Source: Prinia subflava (taxonomy: Eukaryota; Chordata; Aves; Passeriformes; Cisticolidae). Taken from it: a DNA stretch of 64,000 nucleotides. Both the position numbers and the translations under genes were made by a program. The notes under the pieces were generated by a model. It was not told where the DNA came from. It worked only from the letters and a program-made list of their open reading frames with translations, and ran no database searches. Shown piece after piece: positions 28,901 through 43,900 of the stretch (its first letter is position 1; every line of letters begins with the position of its first letter). The stretch lies in NCBI RefSeq assembly GCF_021018805.1, contig NC_086257.1, positions 16,302,693-16,366,692 on the forward strand, read 5' to 3'.

Positions 28901-31900
28901 AGCTGGTTCTGCTTTTTGCTTTCCTGCTCTGAACCTTGCACTGTTGTCTCTGTGGATGCAAATTTGATCCTGTTCTGATGACTATTGTGTACAGAATTCA
29001 GAAGGCAAAAGCAACAGATATGTTGTAAAAATTTGCTGTTCATCATGGACATGTCTCCTTTTAAGCCTTGAAGCAATCTAGAGAGCATATTTCTTTTGTC
29101 TGTGCAACACTTGGAGCTGAACACTGTGGTTTGCTTCACACTGCCTGTGTTTTTCCTGACCAAAAGTAAAAAAAAAGATATTTTAGCTAACAGTTCTCTG
29201 TCACTGTGGTCACATGAAACACTGATCTCCCAATGTTTTCTGCTACATGCAGGGAATGGAAGAAATTCTGCGCTGCTTTATCAAGGAGAGAAGTGGAGAG
29301 ATGGTTCGACAGATGGAATATGTTATCAAGCAACTCAATTCAGGTCAGAAGACATGCAGCTATCAGAGCTTTAAATCTTTCACAAAAGCCATAAAAAAGC
29401 TCATATTTTTACTTGGCATTGGAACCCTCAAAGAATAACAAGAGTGTGATGGTCTGAGAGAGGGTGAATAGTGAATGTCAGGATTTGAAAGTCGTGTATT
29501 TTAAAATTTCCTTTATGTTGTAGTAATAAGGAAGAAATAAAAGGCTGAGTAAGACACAATTCCAAATTTTTGGGACTGTAAATAAAATTACCTTGGCTTC
29601 GTTCATGCCAGTGGTCTGATGGTAATGAGAGACTGCTGCCAACTGCAAAACGCAGTAGCAATTTGTAAAACAGGATTTAGGGACTAGGTCTGTGCTCATC
29701 TCTTATTCTAGTGAGATGTAACTTTACGTGCAATGGCTTATCCTGAGTAGGGATTTGTTCTTCAAAATTATAGAACCACTTCTACCTGAAAATGGCATTT
29801 TTAAGAGCTTTTGTCTGAGTCATTGATGAGTACAAGTTGTGTTTTCAGATTTCCAGTGTAAGCCTGGCCACTTTTTTCCTGAGGAAATAATTTTGTCCAA
29901 AAGTTAAAATAAATATTCTGCACAAGTACAAACTTTTTATGTTCAAAAACAGTATAATATTAAAGTATTTGTAGGGAGAAGTAGAATCTCTTATTAAAAA
30001 ATATTTGAAAAATAGACAAACTTGCAAGTGCACACACTTTCATTCAAGTCTTGTCAGTAAATACAGCGAGATGTCACCATGGATTTTATGAGAAAGTAAC
30101 TATTCCTAACTATTTCTACTTCTGCCATTTTCCAAAATATGAATTGATTTCAGTGATTTCTAGAATGCTTATAGGATCAAATTATTCCAATAGTTGTCCT
30201 GAAACAGACATGTCTGTATGAGAAGCGGGTTAAATCTTGCTCCTGTAAGAGTGAGGTAATAATTAGATTCTGTTAAATTGTATATATGCAACTTAACTGA
30301 CACCATTTTGTTTGCTTCTTTCTAGAAGAGCCATTCAATGAAAATATTGTGTCTGATGATGATGATGACGAAGAGGAGTATGAGGAAGTAAGTAAAGGCT
30401 TTCTGACACCTTTTAGAAAAATCCTTAACCTTCTAGAAAGAAAATGTTTGTGTCAATAAACCAGACTTTGATTTTCTGGTGGTTTTGCTTTTGATTTTTA
30501 TGTTTACATAATTATTCTTGCATGAACAAGAAAATTTGATCTGTTTCCATTACCTTTTCTTCATTTGAAATGCTACTCTTTGATTTTGGCAACTCATCAC
30601 CTCTGTGATAATTAAAGGAATATAGCTTGACATAAGTGAAGAGATGAAGAGTTACTGTAGCAGTAGGAATCTTGTTTTCAAACAGACCTATTGGGTGAAG
30701 TTACAAAAAAAAGTATAATACCAAAATAGTTTATAAACAGGTTGTCACTTTTTCTTAAGGTATCATTACCTATTCAGGGTGTGACTTTATTTGCTGTTTA
30801 AAAACTTCCACAGCATGTTTTTTGCCCTGAAGAAGTCAGTGGCATGGAGAGTATGTGAACTGCAAAATGTTCTTGTATTAGAAATTACTGCAGAACAGAT
30901 TCACTGAAAACCATGCTTTTAGACAAAATATAAGCTTTTTGTGCTGAACCAACAAAGAATAAGATAAAACTTAGTTGGTCGTGTCCACGTTCTCGTAGCT
31001 CATTGCACATTAATGGGAATGACAGTGACTGGGGAAAACCAAGTCTAAAATTTGTCCTGTTACTGCATTTTCTAGTGCATGTTGACCTTCTTCTGTTTTG
31101 AGAGCAGATAATAATGCAAATATCCTGACTGTAACAGGTGTGGGGTGCTCCCAGCTGCTGTGGGGTGCAGCACCCTGCAGGATCCAGCCTTTGCCTGGCA
31201 CTGGTTGCATTATTTATCCAGTTTTTATGTGGTGTTTTGTGTACCTTTTGTGTTGTGGCACAATAGGTGGTGCACTAATAATCCCTTTGCCTAAAGTTAG
31301 AGCTCTGTGGAAATTCTAATTTTAGAGCTACAAAGCAGTTTTATTTAACAGTCAGCTCTCCCCTTTTTATTCTAAGGGAACACAGTAAACTTTTTTTTTC
31401 TTGTAACATTAGATTATTGTAATTGTTTCACCTCCTGCAGTCCTGAAGTCAGTTTTTGATAATCTTTCCACTCCTCCAACCAAAAATCAGTGCTTATGGT
31501 GCAAGATGGGCTTCCTGGAGATTAACCATTAAAACTTCCCTTTGCTTAAAATGCTGCTTAACACCTTCTAACTGATGTTTCAAGGCTTTGAGTGTCTTGG
31601 GTGTATGGTGAGAATCCAAGGTGATACTATCTTTGCTTGAACTTCAGTATACTTTTTTAAAGGATACTGTATTTTGTTATGAAAACACATAGACAAGGGA
31701 CTCCTTCCTGAAAGATGTGGCATTGAATTGCATGATAATGTTGAACACTTCCATCACTTTACTTGTTCCTGGAAATGAAAGGAAGGTGAATTCTCCAGTT
31801 TAGTCCTACCCCCTAGATGAGTTGCTGCTGCTTTACAATCCCAGCAAAGACTCTAGGTGAAATCCTTTTGAAATGTATTTTTGCCACTGGACCATCATGT

Positions 31901-34900
31901 GATTAAAACGGACTTGTGGCATTTCTTATTATTTGACTCAAAAAATAACAGAAGGCTTTTGAAACAGACAAGTGTCCAATTCCAGTTTTTCATTAGCTTC
32001 ACCATTATATTAAAAAAAGAGCCAACTTTGAAACTGTTTTTAGTGTAACATTAATTGCAACACATTCTGAATCCTTATTTTTGCTGGGGACTATAATTCT
32101 GTTCTGCTACAAGGATGTCTAGTTTCTTAGTCACTCAGTCTAGAAAATATAGTTTACAAATATCATTGCAGTAATGCATGATGTTGTTACTTTGTTACTT
32201 TGTTAAATAAACAAAGATTTGTTGACTCACTACCTCAATGCTTGGAATTCTTGTATTTTGGAATTGCAGTGGGTTATTGTTCTCAATGGTGTTCTGTGAT
32301 AACATCTGATGTGATCTGGCAACAGAAAATTTTGGAAAACTTTATCACAAGTCTTGCTTTTACATAACTTTTAAACTACTACAGACTGAATACATTTCAG
32401 GATGTGTCTATATATTGCCAATTTTGCCAGTTTAGTGACATGCTTTCAGACTGCTTACTGATGTTAGAATTTGTTGTTCAATACCTTTATTTATACCTTT
32501 ACAACTTAAGAAACAACAAAAAGACTCTCATGCAGCCTTACTTTGCAGGTTTTGCTCCAGCTTTAATTGTTTATAAGAGCATGCAAATGTTCCCAGTGCT
32601 GTTACTGTTAGCTTTCATGGGTTTTTTTTGGTTTTATCTGTATTTAATTTAGAGTTGATGAATTCTCTCCTGGCTTTGAGCAGATCTTGTGGTACTTTCT
32701 CCTAAACACTGTGGCAAAGATGCAGTTGAGCCTGTTTGTGGAAAATTCTGGGGTTTCCAAGGACATCATACATTCAGAAAGATTCTGTACTGTGTGATGC
32801 TGGAGCATATAATGATATAAAAAATATCTCTGTGTGTGCTGTTATTCAGAAATAAATTGGTTTTTGTGCTTGTCTGGTAAGCTTTAAATTAACTAGTGTA
32901 GAGTTTGGGATACACTGACTCCTGGAGTACATACCCAGCCTTGAGATGTTAACCTTCTGGGGTGTGTGGACACCCACAGCCCCAGTGTGTGTTTCCTGGT
33001 TCTCAATATTCTCTTGACTGGTCTGTTAAATACTAACTTAATTTATCTTCAGGTTTTGATCTTTGCTTTTTATTTGACTTGGACCATCTTGAAAAGCTGC
33101 TTGTAAAAGTGAACATGTGATATTGTAGCTTTGATTCAAAAGTTTAATTACAAGCTGGAGCTGTGTGAGGTGCCTGTACAGTGATGATTTACCAGACACC
33201 CTCTGATCCGCTGTCACTCAGCACCTGGCAATAAAATCAGGGAGCTGTCGTGTGAAAATACACTTCAGCCACAGAGCACATCAAAAGAAAGGGCTTAATC
33301 ACAGGGCTTCAAGCCATGACATTAACAGGCTTTGCTGCCAACATCTGCTGCAGCCTGTGAGCAGTGGGGAACAGGGCACCAATTGTGTTCTTTCAGCAGT
33401 GGGGTGATGGCACATCGGGCAAAGTCCTGATTTTGTACAAGGAGGCAGAGGGGGATCATTTCAGGCTCGGTTACCTGGTAGGTTAAATAATGTCAGGGAG
33501 CAGGATTGGCTGCATTAAAAAACCATGTGAAAAAAAAATCCCCCCAGACCTATTTATAGAGCTTATCTTTGCAACTTTTTTCCTCCCCACACACCCCCCC
33601 GCCCTCATCAAAATACAATATATTGTGGTCTTTGGAGTGTGGTTTCTTGGTGGGGGGCAGGGGTGGAGGGCTGTTTTTTGCTTGATACAGATGATTGTTG
33701 CCTAGTCTACAAGTGTTTATCCTTTTGCCATCATCTGGGTTATTTTTCACACATACCCAGCTTTCCAGGTAATTAAGAGCTGATTGTGACTAAAACTGAG
33801 TCTAAATCTCACTAAAGGAAAACTGCTTTTCATTTTCATTGTGCTCTGGAGTTCATCAGAGTCCATGACCATTGTTTTTAATGGAGTTTATGTCAGACTC
33901 TCTACAGAACTATGCAACATAACTTTTTAGAATGATTCCTTTACTTTTTCTCACTTACTGTTTTTGACAGTCATTTACATTTACTGTCACAACAGGTTTC
34001 AAAAGCAAAGGATATTTTCTTCATCTGAAGTGGGTTTGTCTTAGGCTATCTTGTGCAGGACAGAAGAGAATTCTTTTTAGTAGCAGAACACAAACCCAAA
34101 TACTGTCTTGTTCTTGTACTACTGTTTTTGGTTTGCTGGAGGAATCCCTCAAACATCAAAATTTCCTGGTTTTTTTGATCTGTAGAAGCTGTAGAGCTTC
34201 CATGAAAGATTAATCACCCATAGTTATTCTAGAAATTGGTACAGAAGAGTGAATTCTTGGTAGTTTTTACTTGAAGTTGGTTACAATTGGATTTGTGGAA
34301 CAAAATCAACAGAGGATTGTTGCCTTGTTGTGTCATATTTTTATCCTGAAATACTGATTCCAAGCTTTTTGTACCAGCCCTGTATTACCAGCTTTAAAGC
34401 TTCCTTGCACACCTGAGTTTCTTGTTGCCTTGCAGGAGGACAGTGACATCCTACAACCTGATCTGGACAAAGATGAGATTCTGCTGCCTCAGCTCGGGGA
34501 GCTTTCAGGAGAGAAGCTGCTAACAACCGAGTACTTGGGAGTGAGTACCGCTACTTAGAATTTTGAAATAAATTCATTTCCTGGGTTAAGTGTTTTATTT
34601 CAGTAGTTTCACTGCTTTATTCAATTTGTTGCTTGAAGAGGCAGCTGCTACCTGTGGAGCAGTCAGAATCTTTCAGTCTGTGTACGAGCTGCTGCTCAGG
34701 AGAAGCAGAACCAGTGTGAGAAAGGAGCTACGCTTTCACAGGGGGTGGTCAGACTGTGGCTTAATAATAAGCTACAGGCAGCCTTAGGGTTCTGGTGCTA
34801 TACCAGTGACTCTGTGAGCACACAAAACAAAGTGCCAAGCAGGTTAATACTGGAACATTCTGCTGGTCTGAAATGATTTTAGAAAAAAGAAAAGTTGAAA

Positions 34901-37900
34901 AGTCAACTGCTCCTGCAGGCGTTGTGCCGGATCAAGTATTGTCTGCCTTACTTCAAGCAGCAAAAAGCTATTAAGTAAATAAGCATAAAGTTTTTTATGA
35001 ATGCCATTTAGTGTGCTGTGACTAATTTGAGTTATTCAGAGGGCTGGAGTACCTCTCCTGTGAAAACAGGCTTAGAGAGTGGCATTATTCAGCCTGGAGA
35101 AGAGAAGGAAGAGGTCTCCAGGGAGACCTTATTGTGGGCTTTCAGTCCTAAAAGGGCCTACAAGAAAGCTGAAGAGGAGCTTTTTCACAAGAATACGTAG
35201 TACTAGGACAAGGGGAAATGTCTTCAAACTGAAAGAGAGTAGGTTAGATTAGATATAAGGAAAAAAATTCCCTGTGAAGGTGGTGAGGCTCTGGCAGTGA
35301 TTGCCCAGAGAAGCTGTGGCAGCCCCGTCCCTGGAAGTGTTTGAGGCCAGGTCGGATGAGGCTTTGAGCAATCTGATGTAGTGAAAGCTGTCCCTGGCCA
35401 TGGCAGGGGGTTGGAACTGGATGGTCTTTATGAACCTTTCCAACCCAAGCCATTCTATTATAAATGTTCTGGATCTGAGAGTCCAGAATCCTGATGACGG
35501 AGAAGTGACCCAAGAGATGTGAAAGAGTCTTCAGTGATTCCAGGCAGTTTTATCCAGTGACACCAGAATGCAATTTAGTTTCTGCTGCAATGTTTCTATA
35601 GAATTTTCTTTATGGCTTCAAATACCTGTTTTTCCACTGCATTTTTTTTCTTCATTTCCTGTGTATCAGATAATGACTCACACTCCAAAAACTAAGAAGA
35701 AACAATTTGCTGGTGTCCATCAGAGTATAGATGAGCCTCTCCAGAGACCTGTGACACCAGGTTATCACAGAACTGCATATCCAATGTAAGTCCAAACAAA
35801 TGAGACCAACTTGGATTTTTTAAGTTCTTTTAAAAAGCTTAACAACAACAAAGAAACCCATAACAATGTCTAATAACTAAACCTTCCCTATCTAAAAGTG
35901 TATTTCCATTGTCATTCATTACAGATAATTTCAAAAAAAGGAGCGGAACATTGCAGGCAGAGAAAGGTCTATTGGCTGAGGTCACATTCTCAAAATAGTT
36001 GAATAAATATTTACTGATCTAGTTGATTCAAATTTGCATTATATCTCACATGTTCTTGCATCTCCTTGTAATATTATAATATAATAAGTATTTCATTGGA
36101 AAGTTGCACCAAACATCTGCAATGTGATCTTCCACTTCACAAGCAACAAAGTATATTGCTCTGGGGAGGTTTGATAAAGGACAAATGAAAAAGAAAATGG
36201 GTAAGATAAAAGTCTTGTTATGTTGGGTTTCCCTGCTTTGGAAGAAATACATTTTACATCAGAAGTGTGTGTGACTCATTTTGGAGGGGAATCTGTAAAC
36301 CTCTGTGGGCTGTGGTCTCCCTCACCCCAAAGCCAGCCACGGATGATTCTCTGCTGCATTTGGCTTTCTTGTGGATGCATTCCTTTCTCTCAGCCTTGTT
36401 TGCTTCTCCCTAGACCTGAGATGATTGAACATAATGTCCCCTTTATCTTATCTAGGCAGCTTAACTCACAGTCCTAAGTTCCAGCCAGCCATCTTCAAGG
36501 AGGGCTGGGTTTCTGTGATTGTAGCTTCTTTGTACCATTTCTGCTATAATGGGCAAAACTCCTTCCTAACAATGTTTAAGGTATGAACCATTTCAGTCCC
36601 TGACAGGCAGCCTTATGGCCTATTTAGAAAGTATGTTTTCAGGATTAAATCATTATCACTAGAATGTCTGAGCATTATATTCTTGCTTTATAAGAGGAGA
36701 GAAAATCAAGCTTGTGAAAATGAAATTACTTTCCTCTGGGAAGTCAAAAAAATGGTGTCAAACCTGTGAGGGTGACTTTTATTTCCTGGTGTTGTGCACT
36801 GCATTGCAATTTTTTGCATCAGAAATAATCTCTGGGAGTGATTGCTGCCTCTCTTTGGCACATCCACCCAGGCAGGGTTAAGTGTCCCAGGATCCTGGAC
36901 TGACACGAGTCTTGTATTTTGGCACAACTTGAATCTTCTCAGTTGTGCAGCTTGTGCCTCTGTACGACTGCTTCAGGTCACTGCTGGATACAAATTAAAA
37001 ACACATTTCCATCATGCTGGTTCTGGTAGCTCTTGGTCTAAGAGAAATGTTGGTTTGATGGTGTGAAGCAGCCTTTACAGATTACCTCGCTATGCAAACT
37101 ACAGAGGAGAAATGTAAACAGCAGAAATCTAACACTGTGAAAATACGTGAAAATTAATTTCCCTCCTTCTCTGCCCAAATGTTAGAAATAATATGAGTGT
37201 TTGGTGCTCCCATGTTTTAAGCAGGAAACAAGAAACACCACACTGAATGAGAAGTTTGTCCTTTGTACCTAACTAATTTGTGTGCAGGAAACTGCAGTAA
37301 GTAGAGGAAGACGTTCTCAAACTACATTTTGCAGCTGAAAAGGACAAGCTTTGATGGCTTTTATGCTGTTCTAATTTTAGTACAAATTCATTTAATAAAA
37401 GAAGGAAATACATGCTTGGAAATTATTGCAGGAGAAAGAAAATAAAAGCTTAGCTGCATTAATTTGAAAGCAATATCTGAACTGAATGTATTTCATCCTT
37501 TAAATAATGTAAGTGGCTTGTATAATGTGAAATCTCATGAAAAATGTTAGACACTTTTGCCCTGGATACAGCTTGTCTACCAGATACAATCCAGGACAGT
37601 TCATCTGAATTATCTGAAGTCTTGTATTCAGCAGAGTGCTTAACCTACATTAAAACATTTTGTAAATGCTTCCATTGAAAATTGAAGGGAATATAAGTTG
37701 TTTGAAGTTCTTCATGTGGGACTCGTATAATATAATAATAATATAATATATTCCATTTAAAAACATCATGAAAGAGGAAGCAGTTGATGAGATACTGTAA
37801 CGTATCTCTTTGAGTTGCTGGTTCATACCTCCAAAAGGCAGGGGGAGGTGAAGATCTTTAGTGCTGAATGGAAGTATTCACACAGAAAATTAATGCAGAA

Positions 37901-40900
37901 TAGCCACTGCACATGCAGCAGCCATTTCATGCTAATTTTACATGACTTCCCAGTGCAGACAAGGTTCTAGTTACTTCAGATGAATTGTCATGGGAGCCCT
38001 GTGTGGACAAGCTCTTGCTGTATGGAGCTGAGGGAGTCAGGAAATACTGGAAAGCTGCCTTCTTTTTCTTTTTTTCATTTTTCCCTCCTTCTTTGAAGAC
38101 TCACTGGCTGAGATCACTCAAGGGGGCCTAAACTACTTAATATTCTGCTAGCTATTTCCTTAGAAACCGATTTAGCTGTGAAATCATTAACTGCCTCCTT
38201 GGACTGCATCCTTTTTACTAGAAATGTGGTTTAGTTACCTTAACCTGATAGTGGGCAGGGAAATTTTCTGTGTCTGCCAACTTCTTTTCACACACTTTTC
38301 ACACCTCTCTCACTTCTGTTGTGTTTTTTTGCTTACCAGTAAGCAGTTGTGTCCCTGTTCTGTCCTTCAGCTAATTCAGTTTCCCATTGATCCACTTCAC
38401 TTGTGAAATCAGGGGTTCTATTTGTTGCCTACTTTAAGTCTGTGTTGCACATTGCTCTTTAAAGTGAAATCCTTGTAATATTCAGAAGCAAATCTTAAAT
38501 CCTTGAAAAAGTTAAGTATTGAAGACCTCTCAGACCCATTTCTACAGTCTTTAAGTGTCATGGTGGTATTTTGTGTCTTCAGACTGCAGGGAATTATGGT
38601 TTTGTTTCCTCAGCTCTTTTATTGCAGTAGGAAAAAATGTTAATTTCAAATACATCTGATGTCAGCTGGTTTGGGAGAGCTACACTCAAGCAGTTAAATT
38701 ACATCCTTAGTGTTGGTTTGCAATATTGAAATTTAAAATTAATTTCAATGTGTAGTATTCCATTACAGGCAATTAGAGGAAATTAGAATTTACTCTGAAT
38801 AAACTCTTTATGCTGTAAGCATTCACCTTGCATTCTCCTTTCTCCTTCAGGCCAGAAAACGGTACCAACTCTTGTCACAATAGGGATGAGAAGCTGCAGT
38901 CTCCACCAAGTGGTCCTTCTTCTATTTGTGGTGGGAGCCAGTCCAGCATTTCTGACTTCTGCATTTCCCCCTCATGTAAGGATGGTCTGTGGGTGCTGTT
39001 CTTCATTGCTGATGTCTTCCTTGACTGGGGCAGGTGTAAGGGCCTGGACTGTGTTGTAAATTGAGGATTTTTTTGGTGTAGAGTGGAAATGGCCCTCTGT
39101 TTCTAGAGCCTGGGTCAGCCTGCAGGACCCTGGGCCACATGGCAGACTTTGGCTCAAGCTGAGTGAATGGCCACAGAGGGTAACGTGGTCAGCAGACTCC
39201 AGTGCTCTCACTTGCCTCGCTCCATCTTGCTTCCTGTGGAAATGCCAAGGATCAAACCCAGGGCCTCTGATGTGTGAAGGATACTCTGCAATGTCCCCTG
39301 CCCAGGGAAGGAGCTGCAGCCAGAGACAGTGCACTTCCCAACAGGCCAAGCCCCTTGCTTGATCAAATGCACCCTTGTTCGGATCTAAATGAATCACTGT
39401 CTGCTGGCACCTGCAGCCTCTCTTGGCTGTATCTCAGTGTCAGAGCCGAAGGCAGCTGCAGTTATCTGCTGAGATTTGCAACTGCATTGGGACCACCCCG
39501 GGCTGTGGAGGATGGGCAGCCCGCTGCTGTATGGCTGCATTGTGAGTGATGCTGCTAAAGATTCTGCCCTTGCAGCTTCAGCTGGAATGAGTGCAAACTC
39601 AGCTGGGCCCGAGAGAAACATGTGATGGAATTTAAAAGGTTATAGCCTTCTGAAATACTCGATTGCTGAACTTCTGATATCCACGAGATCATGGAACTTT
39701 GGATGTGGGAGTTTCAACCTTCCTGCAGGATTCATTAACATTTCCAATTACGGATCTAAGGCAAAATGTTCAGCAGTCGTAGATAAAGGATCTTGCAGCA
39801 TATCCGGGACAGAATTATTAATAAGTTCAGGCAAAGTGTGCCTTTTCTTTTCTGAAAAATATGCTTTGAAGCAGTAAAGGAATCGCATACTTCTTACTTT
39901 CTCTTCTATTTTTTTAAATTTCCTAAAGGAAATGAAAAGGATTCTGAGAAAAGTAACCAAGGTCTTGCAGACAGGAATTCGCTTGCGTAATGCCCAGAGC
40001 TGATAAATGTAAGATGCTGAAGGAGAGAAGGATAGCAGGGCAGGAGCAGGGGAAGCTCCTGTCCAGGATGGGCACCTGTTTTCTTGCTGTTGTGTAGCAA
40101 TGAGAGCTGCTCTTCTCAGCCTCACTGTGCACAGTAACACTCAGTACAGCTTGGCCAAGGGCAGCAACTCACACCAGCAAAGGCTGTAAACCAAGCAGAA
40201 GCATACTGACTGGGCATCTTCCTGCAGAGAAGGAAGAAAAGAAGGGATTTTTACATACCTGTGCTATGTAAAAGAAATTAAGCCAAATAGTTATCAAAGA
40301 TGTTCCTATTTGGTGTTTTAAAGTGTAACTGGATGCAATTCCTAAGGCATTATGCAGCCATCCAGAGCCCAATGAACCAGATTTTGGTATCTTTCCAATG
40401 AGATGCATGCAGTCACCTCTGTCACTTTTGCTGTGCTGCTCTTGCTGTCTGATAGTTTGTTTTCTAGACATTTGTGAAGAGGTTTAAACAGGCAGCCTGA
40501 GTCAGTCAGCAAAGTAAATGTTGTTAATTTTTGATGAATATTGACTTAAACCCTTCATGCTGAAGATATTTCTGCCAGTTTAAATGTTTCATTTTGTCAG
40601 ATCTTTGCTTGTAGCCTCTGTTTAAAACAGTCTGTTAGCTGCTTTCAGTCAAAATTATATGCAGGTGGCTACCAATAAGACTACTAGATTATATTCTTTT
40701 CCTGTAGAAAAGTCTTTGAGGTCAGCCTATACAACATATTGCTAGTTTATATGCATTATACATGTAAAAAGACAAATATTTTTTGTGTATGACAGAGGAA
40801 ATTCTTTCTAGCATTAATCCAGACTATAAAATAACATTGACTTACTTGAAAGATGGTCTGAGGTTTGTTTCAGGTTTTTGCAAGTAGGAGTGACATATGT

Positions 40901-43900
40901 GCTTGTCTTTCTTATCTTTTGGGATTTAGAAATGACGTGTAAGGGAAGAGAAAAGAGAGTCTGCTGTGCTGGACCCCCTGGTTGTTATATCAGTGACAAT
41001 ATTCTGCTTATTTCAGAATATTTTTTCCCAGCATCACATGAGTGCCTTGGGACTCAGAGTATCATGCAGCCAAGTCATGAAATGAATAGTGAGAGACAAA
41101 GAGTCAAAAAAACAGAATAAAAGCTTCATGTGAACAATTAGCCTCGTCAGGGGGCTATCTCAAGGAGGCTGAGTTTAGCCTCAAGGAACCTTGATCCTCT
41201 TTGTTTACTAAAAATGAGCATAGTTCCTTATATCCTCCTGGAAATATTTGGCTGTTCTTGAATTGGTCTGATTTTGTCTGAGTCCATCTTCTCCCCCTTT
41301 ATCCTTTGGTTAAGAATCACTAATTCTTGCACTCTTTTATTTTTTGTCTCCTGTGAGCAGAAAACTTGTGGACCAAAGATGAATTTTGGTCATCTTCCTG
41401 TACTTATTATGCTGGATGCCAGACAGAACATGTGCTGGGCAGCAAAATGCCTGTCTGAGAGTGACCTGATCTGCATTCTTATCAGCATGAGAGCAAACCA
41501 GGACAGCAGCCTGTCCTGAGCATGGCAGGAGTGAAGCTAGGGGTTTTCCCTAAAATTTCATTGAACTTGTGCATCTTTGTAGCCTTGTGATTCTAAGCAA
41601 ACTGAGTGTCCTTCCGTTCCCCTTTAGTGTAAGACAGAAAATGAGTCTGACAGAAGTGTAAAACGCTTCTTTTTGTCTGCCGTGGCCTGTTAACTGTGGA
41701 TATGCACAGACATCTGCAAGGGGTTGTGTTCCTGTGGCTTTAATGAGATATTGCACATAGCTGATGAGTGTTAACTGGGAGTCTGCATGCTCCTGTCCCA
41801 TTGCAAGTGTACAGTGTAGCCAGTTTTATTTTCCAACTGCAAAGTGCTTCAGTTATCACACTTGTAGCTGTTTTGCTGAGGTGATGAGCCATAATACAGT
41901 CTGCCACACAAACTCAGTAGCCTGCCAAAACCTCAAGGTTTCCTTCATACAGCAGGAACCGTGACTTGATTGTATTTCTAATAAAACTGTAAAAGACAAC
42001 TCCTCACTGAACTGTGTTTCTTTTTTAAACAGCAGTTGAAATGAAGCCATCTGAAGTATTTGCATCAGGCCACAGAATGGACCAACACATCCCAGCTGGT
42101 GATACCTCATCTTCTCGATCTGCTGGCTTCACTGAGGACAGAGTAAATGGTCACTCACACAGGTATGATCTATCCAGAGGATGCCTAAAATTGTGAGAGG
42201 AGCCTGACAGGATTTACCAGCTAATGCTGTGCTTCTGTAAAGACAATCTGTGAAGTCATTTGATGTATGATGTAGTCTGGCCTGAGACAGCTGTGGTGGT
42301 GCTTGCCAAACAAAATACCCTTTGCTGTGCCAGAGGCAGCTGTTCAATTTCTAAGCATCTGGTTCAGAATGGAGAAGTCTCAAGCAAGACATTATTAATG
42401 AATTTCACATGTATGCTCAACACAGCCTTCTGAAAATAAAACTTCCTGATTGCTTCCTTAGATGACTCAACACTAGCCCATGAAAATCATTTATTAGTAA
42501 AGAAATAGGTAGGACTGTGGGAACAGGGCAGGAACTAACATGCAGAAGGAAGAAAAATGAAGATTTAAGTGGGTTAAGAGTGTTTAAACATGCTGAGTTG
42601 CTAGCACTGCTGACCAGAGTCCCTCATTCATTCACTAGACGGGTATAGCAAAGGGAGCAAAGTTATGAGATCACTCAGAACTGGGCTTCAACTCTTCCTT
42701 GAAATTATTCCTGTAAAATGAAAGGTCTTTCTCTCCTTATCCTGCTTGTCCTGTTCACCTTGAGCCCTCTGTGAAGCCTTTGTTATGTGTACAACTGTGA
42801 TGTTATATCTTGGATGAGAACTAGGAATTAATTAGCAATTGGACCAAAGTCCACCAAAGTTTTCAGGGCCTGCATATGTCCTTCAGACATTAACAGCTTT
42901 TTCCTACAGCGAATTACATTGGGCCAACTTTTAAACAGTGTAGACAAATTTTAAAAGCAAGTATGTTCCAGAACAAAACACAGAACGGGTGGAGATGTGT
43001 TAAAGGAAAGGTTTTACCAGCTCTTTATGCACCTGATTTTTCAGAAGTGCTAGTTCTAGTACTTCTGAATGATTCTGTGTTGGAACTTTTTTCCTTCAGG
43101 CCTACAGATGCCAGTGTGTGGGTTTGGGGTTTTTTGGGGGGTTGATGTGGCTTTGGTTGTTTGATTGGGCTTTTTCCCCAGTTGTGCTGTTTTCATGGTG
43201 AGATCTGAGAAATTATACATTGTCAACAAATTGTTACTGGTTTCAGCTGAAGTACTAAGAAGTCATACCTCTGGGCCAGCATTACTGGTTTTATTTCTGT
43301 TGTCTGTTGTAACAGTAGCTAAGTACATAATAGAAATATAAATAGACCATAAAAATTTATGGCCAAATTGTTTGCTTTGTGGTGGAGAGAAGGATATTAT
43401 TTTTCTGGCTTTGCTTCCAGGAAGCAAGTCAAATTGGCAGCATCTTGTCCCCCACCTTAGTGAGATGCTTTGCTTCTCTACATAACCTATTATTAAAAAG
43501 GTGTGTTCCCAGTAGTTTCTAATATTTGTTCACAAACGTATATCTGATCTCAGGATGGATTTTATAGGAGCAAATGCACAGGTGCAGTATTCTGCAGAGG
43601 AAGATCATATCTTTTCATTGTGTGTTTCCTCAGCATTGCTGCAGTAATTTGGATTTCCAAATGCAGCCTCGAGTTACAGATACAGGAATGCAGCCATTCA
43701 CAGTCAAAGAGAGCACAGGGTTTTCTGTGTCAAGGGTCTTTTGTTAATATGTTGGTGTTGCAATAGCTAGACCTGCCTTTTCATTCTTTCACTCCTGGAT
43801 GCAGACTATAATTTGTTTGCAAAACAAACAGGACTAATAAATCACTGCTTTGCTCATAGTTTTGTCCACTGTAAGAAATGTCTCCTTCCTGGAGGCAAAT

